From: Tetracentron sinense
Lineage: Eukaryota; Streptophyta; Magnoliopsida; Trochodendrales; Trochodendraceae
Direction of reading: 5' to 3'
DNA length: 64,000 nt
Assembly (NCBI GenBank): GCA_015143295.1
Contig: CM026561.1
Span: forward strand, 40,056,875-40,120,874
The notes beneath the pieces are model-generated. The model ran no database searches, was not told the DNA's origin, and was given only the letters and a program-made list of their open reading frames with translations. Position 1 is the first letter of the stretch. Every line of letters starts with the position of its first letter. This document shows positions 21,299 to 32,311 of the stretch, in pieces. Made by a program: the position numbers and the translations under genes.

Positions 21299-22117
21299 CA
21301 GGGCGGAGCTAGGATTTTCTAATAGTGGGGGCACGTGATCGGGGTTCGGGTTTAGCCCTGATTTTTTTTTTATGACTAAGTTTTTGGGTCATTTCGCCCA
21401 TATATTTCGTACATATCTTACATGTATTATATATTTCTTTTTTATACTAGATAGCTATCCCCTTCCCTCATGGCTCTCACCGTTAAATAATTAAATAACA
21501 TGATATAAAAGATATATTTTGTTTTTAATATTCAAGGAACGTTGCCCCCTTTTCTCATGGCTATACCTATTAAATAATTAAATAATATAGTTTTAAGGAC
21601 AATTGTCCCTTACCATAATTACGCCCAATAAAATAATTAAACAACATAGTATAAAAATACCTTTTTAAAGTTCAATGGCACCTGCATGGAGATCGGATCA
21701 CATTCAATTGCGATTGAACTCGGGGAGAGTTCAATTGCACCCACATGTATCCCTTTTAACCTCTATTAACTGTGGTTAAGATTTATTAACTATTGGGCTT
21801 CGATCAACAATAGAGGCCTTGGTTTTTAGAAGAAAGAAACTATTTAACTTCAGTTAGGAACTTTAAATCTTAGGGTTAATATTTTTATTATTATTTTAGC
21901 AAAACCAAGGTTATATTTTTGAACCCCAAGAGTTAGTGAATCTTAACTACAGTTAAACAAAGGTTAAAAGGGACATGTGTTGACTAAGTGTGATTGAACT
22001 CTCCCCAAGTTCGATGGCAATTGAATGATCCGCCCATTCCCATGGCTTGCATAAAATAAAGGGAAAAAAATTCAAAAAATTCAGTGGGGCACGCGCCCCC
22101 ACCTGGCTCCTCCCCTG
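21299..22117. mobile_element. hAT-type non-autonomous DNA element (819 bp)
   Basis: Terminal inverted repeats begin CAGGGCGGAGCTAGG on the left and CAGGGGAGGAGCCAGG (reverse complement) on the right, typical of plant hAT elements. A perfect 8-bp target duplication GTCAAACA flanks it (21291-21298 and 22118-22125), the size expected for hAT. There is no transposase ORF. The centre contains a second, longer inverted repeat (21693-21799 and 21922-22032). Confidence 0.9.
21693..22032. repeat. Internal inverted repeat inside the hAT element
   Basis: Arms of about 105 bp (21693-21799 and 21922-22032) are complementary with scattered mismatches: left begins CGGATCACATTCAATTGC and ends near AACTATTGGG, right is its reverse complement. 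The spacer is about 120 bp. It could be a nested foldback/MITE or part of the element. Confidence 0.75.
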
Positions 22118-24006
22118 GTCAAACACAAACAAACTAGTGATGTCGTTTTGGAGGCAGAGAAAACCCTGCAGCCAAACATACCCTGAAACAAATTTTTGAT
22201 GTCTCGGTACCAATTAGGCAGAGAAAGCTCTGCAGCAACACACCCTCAAACAAAAAGAAAACAATGTCGGAAAGAAAAAGCAACTGTTGAATGCATCCTA
22301 TTAAAGTAGGATGTGGAGAAATAATGGCTAAAAAGACACAATCAAACATACCTATCCCTTTCAATTTACCTATGAAAGGGAATGTTCGTACATACATACC
22401 AACCATATGTGTCGATTTCAAATATGGTAGTAAATTAACTGAAGTGAAATAGGCCCTCTTCTAAAATTATTGAAATATCAAAAAAACCCATTAAAAAAGA
22501 GGGCCTTTATTTAAAATTATTGAAATATCAAAATACCATTAAAAAAGAGAGCTTTTTTTTTCAAATTATTGAAATATTAAAACACCCCAAATTTATTGGT
22601 TAATGGCTCAAATGCCACCACTCAAAAGCAAAGGGTAATTTGTGAACGGAATTTCTTCAATTACGAAACAGAATTTCTTCAATTAACTTAAGGAATGTTC
22701 GTACAAACCCCTATTATTAAAGTAAATGATAACTGGCCCCGTGGGGCCCACCAAAAGAAAAATAATAATAATGACAATTATGATCATTTGAGTTAAGTAC
22801 CGTTTTGTGGCCCTAAACAAAAAATATCTCTTCTTAAGACATGATTTGAAAAAAATTACCAAAGAGGGTATGCATTCCAATTTTACCCTTATAGTTTTTG
22901 GTGTTTATATGCATAGCTTAAGGGTAAATATGTCAAATGCATGCCCTTTTCTAGTATTAAAAATACAAATGATGTCCTATTTGATAAATATGTCAAAAGT
23001 ATGCCTTTTTAGGTAATAAAAATACAAAGCATGCCCATTTAGGTGAAGCGCCCTTTTTTTTTTTAATACAAACCTCGGAAGTAACAGCATCGATGATAAA
23101 CCTCCACGGTTTCAACTTCTCGACCATGACTTTTGCAGCCCATGACTTTAGAATGATCTAGGGGTTATATCTTATCCTTGTTTGTCGAAGATTTGTCATC
23201 TTATGCCTACATTGTTATTATTATTTATCTGCAGTTAGTTATTAGTGTCGCATACGAACTCATTGGTAGTTTCCCTCAACTCATGACCTCCTTCCAACAA
23301 GGAGAACAACTTCACTATCCTAGCTAGACGGGCAGACGAAATGATTTGTCATTAAAACGACATTAATTGCAACAAGCGATAATAATTCAAGTGTACATTT
23401 TGTAACAGTCCCTTTACAACCTCTTAGCCTAAGTGTGGGAGTTCACGGCCAACAAAAACAAACTAAAAATCAAAATAATAAGGAACTGGGAAGGAGCTAT
23501 ATGCAAGAGAACTTAATGCAGGGACTTATAGGTAAAAACAAACTTACACAATGAGATAAATAAAAACTACATCACCGAAGAGTAATAGACCCACCTTCTT
23601 CCTATTACACTCTCCTTTTGGGGAAAGAAGAGGATGACTTTGTGTCAGGTACGTGTGGGAATTCTCGCAAATGGGGAGAGGGGGGCAAGCAAAATCTTAA
23701 ATCAAAACATAGAGATGTCAAACAAGGCAAACTAGAACTGCATTGTAATTTGTTTCAATACTTAGACCAAACAATACAAGGAATTAAGCATACTATAATT
23801 GAATTTTTCTGAATATTATTCCTCTAATAAAATGAATGCTGCGTACAAAGAAAATGCTAAGCACTGCCCTTGGAGGAACTTCTTATTATCAAACGCCAGC
23901 CATTGCTTAAGAATGAAAAACAGTGCTTGGAAAGACTAATTCCAACTCCATGGGAAGTCGGTTATTCTCGTTGCCCTTTTACCTGCTTCAAGATATAATT
24001 GTGTGC
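22118..24006. other. Intergenic DNA downstream of the extensin gene
   Basis: No protein-coding gene supported. Contents: a diverged duplication around GGCAGAGAAA..CTCTGCAGC (22150-22260), a three-copy tandem repeat (22452-22592), and a diverged two-copy repeat with AAATATGTCAAA..ATGCC (22925-23035). The last about 200 bp before 24007 are the extensin 3' UTR region. Confidence 0.6.
22452..22592. repeat. Three-copy tandem repeat, about 55-bp unit
   Basis: Repeats of AAATTATTGAAATATCAAAA followed by ACCATTAAAAAAGAGgGC; the third copy is more diverged. Confidence 0.8.
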
Positions 24007-25266
24007 TTAGTAGACACTGGGAGGTGGGGGTGACTTGTAGTAGTAGGGTGGAGGAGGAGAAGATGATGGGGGTGGAGGTGACTTGTAATAATAAGGAGGA
24101 GGTGGTGATGGAGATGGTGGAGGTGGAGACTTGTAGTAATAAGGAGGAGGTGGTGATGGAGATGGTGGAGGAGGTGATTTATAGATATAGGGAGGTGGCG
24201 GTGAAGGAGATGGTGGAGGTGGTGATTTATATACATAAGGAGGTGGTGGGGACGGAGATGGTGGAGGTGGTGATTTATAGACATAGGGTGGTGGTGGCGA
24301 TGGAGATGGTGGAGGAGGAGATTTGTAGACATAGGGAGGTGGTGGCGAGGGAGATGGCGGAGGTGGTGATTTGTAAACATAGGGAGGTGGCGGTGACGGA
24401 GATGGTGGAGGTGGTGACTTATAGATATACGGAGGTGGTGGTGAAGGAGATGGTGGAGGTGGTGACTTATAGAAATAGGGGGGTGGTGGCGATGGGGATG
24501 GTGGAGGAGGAGATTTGTAGACATAGGGGGGTGGTGGCGAGGGAGATGGCGGAGGTGGTGATTTGTAAACATAGGGAGGTGGTGGTGAGGGAGATGGCGG
24601 AGGTGGTGATTTGTAGATATAGGGAGGTGGTGGTGAGGGAGATGGCGGAGGTGGTGATTTGTAGACATAGGGTGGTGGTGGGGGTGGGGATGGAGATGGC
24701 GGAGGTGGTGATTTGTAGACATAGGGAGGTGGTGGCGATGGAGATGTCGGAGGAGGTGATTTATAGATAGAGGGAGGTGGTGGGGATGGTGATGGTGGAG
24801 GTGGTGACTTGTAGTGGTAAGGTGGAGGAGGAGATGGTGATGGCGGCGGTGGTGACTTATAGTAGTAGGGTGGTGGTGGGGATGGTGATGGTGGAGGTGG
24901 TGACTTGTAGTGGTAAGGTGGAGGAGGAGATGATGATGGCGGTGGTGGTGACTTATAATAATTTGAAGGAGGAGGTGATGGTGATGGTGATGGTGGAGGT
25001 GGTGATTTGTAGTGGTAAGAAGGAGGTGGTGATGGGGATGGTGGAGGAGGAGGAGGAGACTTGTAGTAATATGGTCGAGGAGGTGATGGGGATGGTGGTG
25101 GTGGGGACTTATAGTAGTATGGTGGCGGAGGGGACGGTGATGGCGGCTGCGGTGGTGGCGAAGAGTAAACATAATGGTTATCAGCAACTACATTTGTGGC
25201 TATCAGGCAAAACGCCAGAGCATAAACTAGGCGAGGCCATTGCCACGCCTTCTTCGAATTCATCAT
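24007..25266 (-). CDS. Classical extensin (hydroxyproline-rich cell-wall glycoprotein)
   Basis: Uninterrupted 419-residue ORF on the minus strand, one exon. Residues 1 to about 29 form a secretion signal with a hydrophobic core (LVYALAFCLIATNVVA). After a short DNHYVYSSPPP entry the mature protein is about 23 repeats of (Y/S)-X-Y-K-S-P-P-P-P-S-P-S-P-P-P-P, ending KSPPPPSVY. Family knowledge: Ser-Pro3-5 blocks are hydroxylated and arabinosylated, while YXY motifs (YYYK, YVYK, YIYK, YHYK, YFYK) form di-isodityrosine cross-links that insolubilise the protein in the wall. X is Tyr or His near the ends and mostly Val/Ile in the middle, suggesting repeat expansion from a central unit. The start is chosen because it precedes the signal peptide and lies about 95 bp from a TATA box. 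It is the only intact gene in the window. The number of repeats may be collapsed or expanded in assembly. Confidence 0.96.
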   Translation of the reverse strand: MMNSKKAWQWPRLVYALAFCLIATNVVADNHYVYSSPPPQPPSPSPPPPYYYKSPPPPSPSPPRPYYYKSPPPPPPSPSPPPSYHYKSPPPPSPSPSPPPSNYYKSPPPPSSSPPPPYHYKSPPPPSPSPPPPYYYKSPPPPSPSPPPPYHYKSPPPPSPSPPPPSIYKSPPPTSPSPPPPYVYKSPPPPSPSPPPPPPYVYKSPPPPSPSPPPPYIYKSPPPPSPSPPPPYVYKSPPPPSPSPPPPYVYKSPPPPSPSPPPPYFYKSPPPPSPSPPPPYIYKSPPPPSPSPPPPYVYKSPPPPSPSPPPPYVYKSPPPPSPSPPPPYVYKSPPPPSPSPPPPYVYKSPPPPSPSPPPPYIYKSPPPPSPSPPPPYYYKSPPPPSPSPPPPYYYKSPPPPSSSPPPPYYYKSPPPPSVY

Positions 25267-25360
25267 TTCAGGCGACTTGACCGATCTCCGGTGGCGACTA
25301 AATTTTCTGTATAGCTATTGATATGAGACTTGGATATATGGTAGGAATGGGGGATTGACC

Positions 25361-25369
25361 ATTATATAG
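25361..25369 (-). promoter_or_regulatory. Extensin TATA box
   Basis: On the minus strand CCTATATAATGG, about 95 bp upstream of the extensin start codon, leaving a plausible short 5' UTR. Confidence 0.7.
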
Positions 25370-26518
25370 GAAACCCTAGAATGACTGATATCAAAGATAT
25401 ATTTGTTTAATGAAGTGAACAGACTGGATCAAAGCTAAGTAATATCATTTTCGAATGTCTGCATTTTTCAACCATTCGATACTGAGTTCCCACTTACATT
25501 TTCATTCATGGTTGGCCATGAACAAGTCAAGACCAAATATCCTAGTGAAAGGAGGGATAGGTATGGGTGTAGTACGTCTGGCTAAAATACATTTTTATTT
25601 TTTCTGGCGTAGCTGTGTTTGATCTGGTCAGATCGGAAGTTTCTTCTACAAAGACAATGAGAGAGAAAGCTTGTTAAGTCAAAATGTAAGCTTGCTTGAA
25701 ACAGTTTTTTTATGGACTTTTGGCTCCTCCTTGCAAATGGCTAAGGCAGCATTGGAGAAGGCTTAACTTAAGGTCTTAATACAGATTGATGCTATATTTA
25801 AGGAATTAAGCTTGTTATGAACATTAAGCTCCTATGTACGTTCTTAATTAAGATAGCTCAATGGTTTTTTACACTTATTATCATGAGCTTTACAATTTAC
25901 CTAATAGTTTGACTATTCCTTTCTTATAAACAATTTAAAATCTAAAAAAAATAAAATTTACCATCGTGCCTTTTAAAATTGTTCATTCTCTGATTATTAA
26001 CCATACAAGCTTACATGTTAATTTAATAAAATGATCTTGTGCTTGCATCTTAATCCACAAAAATATGAAAAACTTTTTCTTTCAAAACAATATTGTATTT
26101 ACTTACGCATTCCTTTCTTTTTCATCACTTTCTCTCTCTCTCTTTTGACTCATTTACATCTACTCCCATTAATTAGTTGTCACTAATACAAAAATTAAGA
26201 AGAAAGATGTTTAACTTTTTCTTTCGTATCTTGATTATATTATAATTGGAGTGTAATTATAAAATATATAAATAATTTTTGTTATTTGTGTGTACCAGTA
26301 ATTTTATGTATTTAATGATTTGCAGTCAATAATTTTTATTAATGAGGTGCAGTTATCATTGGGGTGCGCCTAACACCGCCCTTAAATTTTCAAGAATTTG
26401 CTAAATGTTCTCCACTCGTTGGAAAGATGTAACAAGTTATAAATGTTTGAAATAGCAAGTTTTTTTTTTGGTACGAGAGATCCCCTATGTGGGACTGCAT
26501 CTAATGGTAGGTCCTAAT
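25370..26518. other. Extensin upstream intergenic region
   Basis: AT-rich DNA with no supported gene. It holds a CT-rich microsatellite at about 26130-26145 and ends at the target site CTAAT (26514-26518) of the Ale-like copia. It is the likely regulatory region of the extensin, but no specific element beyond the TATA box could be assigned. Confidence 0.6.
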
Positions 26519-26701
26519 TGTTAAGACAGCTATTAGATGAATACTAATTCCGTAATTAATAATTATTATAATTAGTAGTTTTCTTTATTGTACTTACTTG
26601 CTTGTAAAGGTTGCTTGCTCTACACTCTTGTATACTTGTATAAATATACATGTCATAGAGAAGAATAAAATATCAAAGCATTACCACCCTAAACTTTATC
26701 T
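26519..26701 (+). repeat. Ale-like 5' LTR (183 bp)
   Basis: Starts TGTTAAGACAGCTATTAG and ends CTAAACTTTATCT next to the PBS. It matches the 3' LTR at 31122-31304 with few differences and has a TATAAATA-like signal (at about 26639-26646). Confidence 0.92.
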
Positions 26702-26713
26702 TGGTGTCAAAGC
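26702..26713 (+). promoter_or_regulatory. Ale-like PBS
   Basis: TGGTGTCAAAGC, a two-mismatch form of the tRNA-Met primer site TGGTATCAGAGC, directly after the LTR. Confidence 0.85.
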
Positions 26714-26769
26714 AGGTTGTTGCCCTTTATTATTGACATTGAAGTCCAACAGTTTCTTTTTATCAACTA

Positions 26770-27084
26770 TTGAAAGAGTTGCAGAAAAGCACAGTTGCAG
26801 AAAACGATTTGTTGATCTCAATTGTTGAAGAAGGAAATTCAGAATTAACCTGCTCCCTTGTGTTTGCAGGGAAAAGTCTGAGAGTAAGAAGACGTGTGGA
26901 GCCTATTTGTGTTCAGCCAGATTTTTTACCAAATCAAAAGGAAGAAGTAAAAGGTGTATTTGAAAAACGTGCTAGAGAAATTGGAGGAACTCTAATCAGT
27001 AACACAAAAAGTATAGCAAACATTCTGGGATTTGGGAAGACGTGTTCTATTTCAAAAAAAAAAAAAACATGTTGGTTCTCTTGA
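26770..27084 (+). other. Unassigned coding-like segment in the copia leader
   Basis: A 104-residue open segment between PBS and gag where Ale gag would be expected, but it does not resemble gag. The peptide includes SLRVRRRVEPICVQPDF and KGVFEKRAREIGGTLISN. TTGTGTTTGCAG at about 26859-26870 looks like a plant 3' splice site, and a 15-A run ends the segment near 27067. It may be a captured or inserted host gene fragment; I do not recognise the protein. Confidence 0.4.
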
Positions 27085-27600
27085 ATGGACTGAATTATAT
27101 CCCCTGTAGTGTTGCCACCCACCAGTGCTGCCGTCAACCACTGTTGTCCGCTTATCAGTGTTGCCGCCAGATCACCACCGAATGAGCAGGTACCCCCATT
27201 AAATCCATATCACCGAATCCATATACCAATAAAGCATCCATATCACCTCCATTAAATCCCTATCACCTCCATTACCGTATCACCACCACTTAAACATTTA
27301 TCATTACCAACCATACCATACCATTAAATCCCATCCTCCGAACCCATACCATTACCTGTACCACCCAAATCCCTTAGTCCGATCATCCATACTACTTACT
27401 ACCTTAGATCCATCCATAGCACTGCCTCATCCATACCTCAGATCATCCATACCATTTACTGCATAGATCACTTGCCACATCATTACCTGTAATCTTTATA
27501 ACCATACTAATCCGCCCATACCAATCCGTCCAAAAACACCCATATCTCTGATTTCGCCCATATTCAATATGAAGGTTCATATCACCAACCCGAATTCTCA
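27085..27600 (+). pseudogene. Degraded gag C-terminal/linker region with short repeats
   Basis: Low-complexity, C-rich stretch with repeated CCATATCACC and TCCATTAAATCC motifs. It is likely remains of the Pro/Ser-rich end of gag, because the zinc knuckle follows at 27622. No open frame. Confidence 0.45.
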
Positions 27601-28380
27601 CCAGCCATGTTGGCTAAACTGTGTACTCATTGTGGTGAAAATGGATATAGCAAGTCACATTGCTATGAGTTAATTGGATATCCAGAATGGTGGGATCCTA
27701 CCAAAGCACCGAGCAAATGAAATTCAAAGTCAAATCCCTGTGCCTCTGATGTTGTTGCTGAATCATCTAGTTTGATTTCTACTTCAGGTAACTTTGGTAA
27801 GGCTCTTAATGTTTCTGCATCTGATAGGAATAGTACATGGATTATTGATTCTAGTGCTACAGATCGTACATGACCTTCGATATTAATTGTACTCAGTCTA
27901 TGAAGTCGTCCAAACAACCTATAGTGTCCATAGCTAATGGTACTCCATCTCTTGTAATTGGAGAAGGTTCAATTACACGGAATAAGAATTTGAATTTGGA
28001 CTCTGTTTTGGTTGTTCATTCCCTCAACTATTACTTGTTTTTTGTTGCTCAAATAACCTGCACTCTCCATTGTATTGTGATTTTTTGGCCTAATTATTGT
28101 GTTCTTAAAGACATCCGGACTCAGAGGACAATTGGTTATGATACTAGAAAGGGAAAACTCTATCATCTTGATCTGACACCGAAAAGTTCGAATCAGTTGA
28201 CTCAAGCATTCTCAGTAGATAGATCGGCGCCTCTATAGAATTCCGAAATTTGGTTGTGGCATTGGCGTTTAGGCCATGCTTCTTTTGGGTATTTAAGAAA
28301 ATTATTTCTGAAGTTATTTGTTCAGTCGAATGTTTCTGATTTAAGTGTGACATTTGTGAGTTAGCTAAAAGTCATCGTGT
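27601..28380 (+). pseudogene. Ale-like gag knuckle, protease and pre-integrase (broken)
   Basis: A CCHC knuckle CTHCGENGYSKSHC lies at 27622-27663, followed by YELIGYPEWWD, as in Ale/Retrofit-type Gags. The protease site reads WIIDSSATDR at about 27838-27870 where DSGATDH is usual, so both the catalytic Gly and the later His are changed. The pre-integrase motif LWHWRLGHASFGYL is near 28256-28300. Stops and frame changes separate these pieces. Confidence 0.82.
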
Positions 28381-28399
28381 TTCCTACCAATTAGTATGA

Positions 28400-29340
28400 A
28401 GAAAAGTCCAGTACCATTTATTCATTCTAATGTCTGGGGTCCAGCAAAGATTCCTTCTCTGAGTGGTACACATTGGTTTGTTTCATTTATTGATGATTGT
28501 ACTCGCATGACTTGGATTTGTTAAATAAAATCAAAAAGTGAAGTCAGCTATCTCTTTCAGAAATTTCACAAGACAATAGCCACTTAGTATCAACATCATA
28601 TAAGGGTTGTTCGCACTGATAATGATGGAGAATTAGTTAATCAGGACTTGAAACAGTATCTGCAGCTGCATGGTATTGCTCATCTGGCAACTTGCCCCTA
28701 CACCCCTCAACAAAATGGGGTTGCAGAGCGTAAGAATCGCAATCTTCTCGAAGAATTGTTCGTGCTTCCTTGTTAGGGGCTCACATGCCCACCAGTTATT
28801 GGGGTGAAGCTGACACCGCTGTGGCCTACCTCATCAACCGAGTACCTTTCAATTCCATACAATTTCAGACCCCCCTGGACACTTTACATGAAGCTGTAAG
28901 TGCCCCTACAGTGTCAAATTTGTCACCTAAAGTTTTTGGGTGTGTAGCATTCGTACATCTTCACAATCCTTTGTGAAGTAAATTGGAACCTCGAGTTCTC
29001 CGATGTGTATTTGTTGGCTACGCAGCGCATCAAAAAGGCTATCGGTGTTATCACCCCCTTTCTCGAAAAATATATGTCACTCTGGATGTCACCTTTCATG
29101 AGGATGAAATGTATTACTCTGGCTCTAAGTCTCCACTTCAGGGGGAGAGTAGCAATGAAGTGAGCAATGAAGAAGTGCAGACTCCGAATCACCCCCTGGA
29201 CACTTTGGATTCGCTCAGTAGTGAAGCCAAAGTTTGTTTTGAACCGTTCAAGCAAAATTCAGATTTCTGCACTGAACCATATGATCGGACAGGATCGACC
29301 AATCGATCGGTGGTTGGAGGAAAATTCTGAAGCTATACCA
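28400..29340 (+). pseudogene. Ale-like integrase (broken)
   Basis: Integrase core with NVWGPAKIPS (first Asp replaced by Asn), SFIDDCTRMTW, VVRTDNDGEL (second Asp) and TPQQNGVAERKNR (catalytic Glu retained). Then PTSYWGEADTAVAYLINRVP and SPKVFGCVAFVHLHNP (28770-28976), and RCVFVGYAAHQKGYRCYHP (28983 on). Frameshift near 28750 and several stops. Confidence 0.86.
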
Positions 29341-29609
29341 CACGTAGCAGAGATCCCCTGTCAAGCTGTACCATTTAACCAATTTCCTTTTGAAGCCTGA
29401 AGCTGAATACACTCCTGAGCCCTAGGTGAGTTCTGAATCCCACATAAAATTGCTACCTGATCGAGTCACTAGAGGAATACCTAAAGTAACCTATGAACCT
29501 GTTCTTAGTTCCAAAACTAAGTATCTCTTGAGTAACTTTGTATCTTAGTATAGACTGTCAAGGGAAGGTGAATCAATTATCTACTGTATCTATTCCTAGT
29601 AGTGTGTAG

Positions 29610-31114
29610 GATGCTTTGAATGATCTCAGGTGGAAGGAAGTAATGAATGAAGAAATGAAGGCTCTCCAAAAGAACTCATTGTGAGAAATTATTGAGTTAC
29701 CTAAAGGGAAGAAACCCGTTGGATGCAAGTGGGTCTACAACATTAAACATAAAGCCGATGGAACTATTGAAAGATTCAAAGCCAGACTTGTTACCAAAGG
29801 GTACACACAAACGTACGGAATTGACTATGAAGAGAAGTTCGCATCAGTGGTAAAAATTAACACAGTTCGTATTTTGTTATCTCTGGCTGCGAATCTTAAT
29901 TGGCCATTACACCAGTTTGATGTGAAGAATGCATTCCTGCATGGAGATCTCAAAGAAGAAGTATATATGGAGTTGCCTCCTGGATGTAATATGCAGACTG
30001 AAAAAAACAAATAGGTGTGTAGGCTGAGGAAGTCCTTGTATGGCTTGAAGCAATCCCCTAGAGTATGGTTCAGAAGGTTCATGAATACTATGAAGGCATT
30101 TGGATACAGACAAATTAACTCAGATCACACTCTCTTCTTAAAGCATAATCAAGAAAAGATCACTGCTCTTATTGTATACGTTGATGATCTGGTAGTGACT
30201 GAGAATGATCCGGAAGAGAAGAAAGCATTATAAGATCACCTTGCCCGTGAGTTCGAAATGAAGGATCTTGGTCTATTGAAGTATTTCCTAGGAATTGAAG
30301 TTTCAAGGTCAAAGAAAGGTATTTTTCTTTCTCAACGAAAATATGCCTTAGATTTGTTGAAGGAAACTGGTATGATAGCTTGTAGCCTGATTAACACTCT
30401 TATAGAAGAAAATCTGAAACTGGGTTTGCATTCGAATCAAGTTCCTGCCAACAAGGAACGCAACCAAAGACTAGTGAGAAGATTGATGTATCTTGCACAT
30501 ACTAGACCCGATTTGGCTTATGCGCTAAGTGTTGTCAGTCAGTTCATGCACTCCCCTAGTGAAGAACATATGAATGCTGTAGTTCGTATATTACGCTACT
30601 TGAAGTCATCCCCTGGAAAGGGAATTATGTTTACAAAAGGAGAGAATTTGGACATTAAAGGTTACATCGATGCTGATTGGGCTGGGTCAATAGATGATAG
30701 ACGTTCTAAGTCTGGATATTTCACGTTTATTGGCGAAGTAAAAAAAAGGAAGTAGTAGCTAGATCCAGTGCTGAAGACGAATACAGGGGAATGGCTAAAG
30801 GAGTATGCGAGTTACTGTGGATCAGAAATTTAATGCAAGATTTATGAATCGAGCCGGCCAATCCAATGAGGTTATACTGTGATAATAAGGCAGCATGCGA
30901 TATTGCCCACAATCCAATTCAACATGATCAGACTAAACATGTTGAGATAGATAGACACTTTATTAAGAAGAAGTTGGAAGCAAAGCTCATTGAAGTTCCT
31001 CATGTTCGATCGGAAGATCAGCTTGTGGACGTACTCACTAAGGCAATGTCAAGTCAAGCGTTCCATAGCCATCTCGACAAGTTGGGCATGAGCGACATCT
31101 ATGCACCAACTTGA
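29610..31114 (+). pseudogene. Ale-like reverse transcriptase and RNase H (broken)
   Basis: [72 protein letters not shown] and catalytic VYVDDLVVT at about 30175-30201, so the active-site aspartates are kept. RNase H: YIDADWAGSIDDRRSKSG, RSSAEDEYRGMAKG, YCDNKAACDIAHN and HVEIDRHFI, ending YAPT at 31114 beside the PPT. One frame covers 29600-30740 with stops at 29683, 30013 and 30231; a frameshift near 30745 moves the end to another frame. Confidence 0.93.
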
Positions 31115-31121
31115 GGGGGAG
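31113..31121 (+). promoter_or_regulatory. Ale-like polypurine tract
   Basis: GAGGGGGAG immediately before the 3' LTR; overlaps the pol stop codon. Confidence 0.85.
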
Positions 31122-31304
31122 AGTTAAGAAAACTATTAGATGGATACTAATTCCGTAATTAGTAATTATTATAATTAGTAGTTTTCTTTATTGTACTTAG
31201 TTGCCTGTAAAGGTTGCTTGCTCTACACTCTTGTATACTTGTATAAATATACCTGCCATAGAGAAGAATAAAATATCAAAGCATTACAACCCTAAACTTT
31301 ATCT
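31122..31304 (+). repeat. Ale-like 3' LTR (183 bp)
   Basis: Same length as the 5' LTR and ends CTAAACTTTATCT. Its first base has changed (AG where the 5' LTR has TG). Target duplication CTAAT follows at 31305-31309. Confidence 0.92.
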
Positions 31305-31977
31305 CTAATCCCATGTATGTGCGAGTATGAGGACAATTGGCCACCCTTTGGGTCGGCCCAAGTGAACCCGAGATGTGATCTTCTATCTTCATCAATGTAG
31401 CATGGGGTTGAGCCCTTGTGTTCTAGTGTCTAGTCCCCATTGTCCTTCATGTAAGGACGTAGTGAGGAGTACAAACTCGTCGATGTATAACAAAGAGCAT
31501 ATAGTACTTGCTTATTACAACAAAAATAGTATCCTTCTGTAACATTGTAATTGAACAGGAATTTCATGTAATAAACTCAAGTGATTGAAAGATAATTATT
31601 GAAGATGTGCATTTCTTCTAAATCTTCTTCTCTTTGTCGAAGATGTAATTGATCATGTGTTTGTGTTGTGTCGAGCAATGCTTGCCCCAGATGCAAACTT
31701 TCAAACTCTCACAAATAAACAAATGTTCTAGTGGCTCAATCCTCTCCAGTAGGTTTTAGGCATGCTACTAGCACCTAGTCTCTAGATTACATATAGGGTT
31801 TGGGTTGAGCACCTAGCCATTAAGACAAGGCTAACCCAGTCTAACCCATTTGATAATTATTTAACCTATTGATTTGACCTATTTTTTCCAAGTTATGGTT
31901 GACATATTCTAAACCCAATTTAAAAATGGGCTACTTTCCGTTTTTTGCATTTGCACAATTTTGACCCTGACCGACAA
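31305..31977. other. Noncoding flank of the Ale element
   Basis: Continuation of the sequence before 26514. No ORF, repeat or TE signature was recognised. It ends with GACAA (31973-31977), the likely target site of the Angela-like copia. Confidence 0.5.
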
Positions 31978-32311
31978 TGTTGGAAATAATGCCCTGAAAA
32001 GTCATTAAGCTTCTAAAACTTTATTGATATGATTAATAAAGACATCTTCTTACTTATCTTATACAATTAATTATGGGTAATTGATTAAGATCTTGGCATG
32101 ATCTATAAGATATAATAAACCGGGTAAGATCCTTAGGACACATTGTAGAAGTGTTAAGAGATTGATTATGGACTGACACTGGTAGATTTAGCTCTTTAAT
32201 TCGGTTCATTATGCCTAATATAGTCACAACTACTGGTAAAGCTGGGCACTTCATTTATGTGACTGCCACAATGTTTAGGTTTTCTCAAGAGTTGAGATGT
32301 ACTTGAGCTAT
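31978..32311 (+). mobile_element. Angela-like copia LTR, first fragment
   Basis: Begins TGTTGGAAATAATGCCCTGA, the typical start of Angela/Tork-type copia LTRs. It stops at GCTAT (32307-32311), where the gypsy derivative 32312-49073 is inserted, and resumes at 49079. Confidence 0.7.

Larger units (their letters stand above)
26519..31304 (+). mobile_element. Ale-like Ty1/copia retrotransposon, complete structure but decayed
   Basis: 4786 bp with two 183-bp LTRs (26519-26701 and 31122-31304) and target duplication CTAAT (26514-26518 and 31305-31309). The PBS abuts the 5' LTR and a PPT precedes the 3' LTR. The internal region has copia order: knuckle, protease, integrase, RT, RNase H. The short LTR and domain motifs suggest the Ale lineage. 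Protein frames contain many stops, so it cannot move by itself. Removing it joins flanks GGTAGGTCCTAAT and CCCATGTATG. Confidence 0.9.

Noticed and set aside
23988..25187. 399-codon His/Leu-rich minus-strand ORF
   Set aside because: Alternative frame of the extensin repeats; no signal peptide or family match.
24003..25280. Plus-strand ORFs (Met/Val/Glu-rich) opposite the extensin
   Set aside because: They are antisense shadows of the extensin repeats; composition follows directly from CCACC/GGTGG codons and no promoter supports them.
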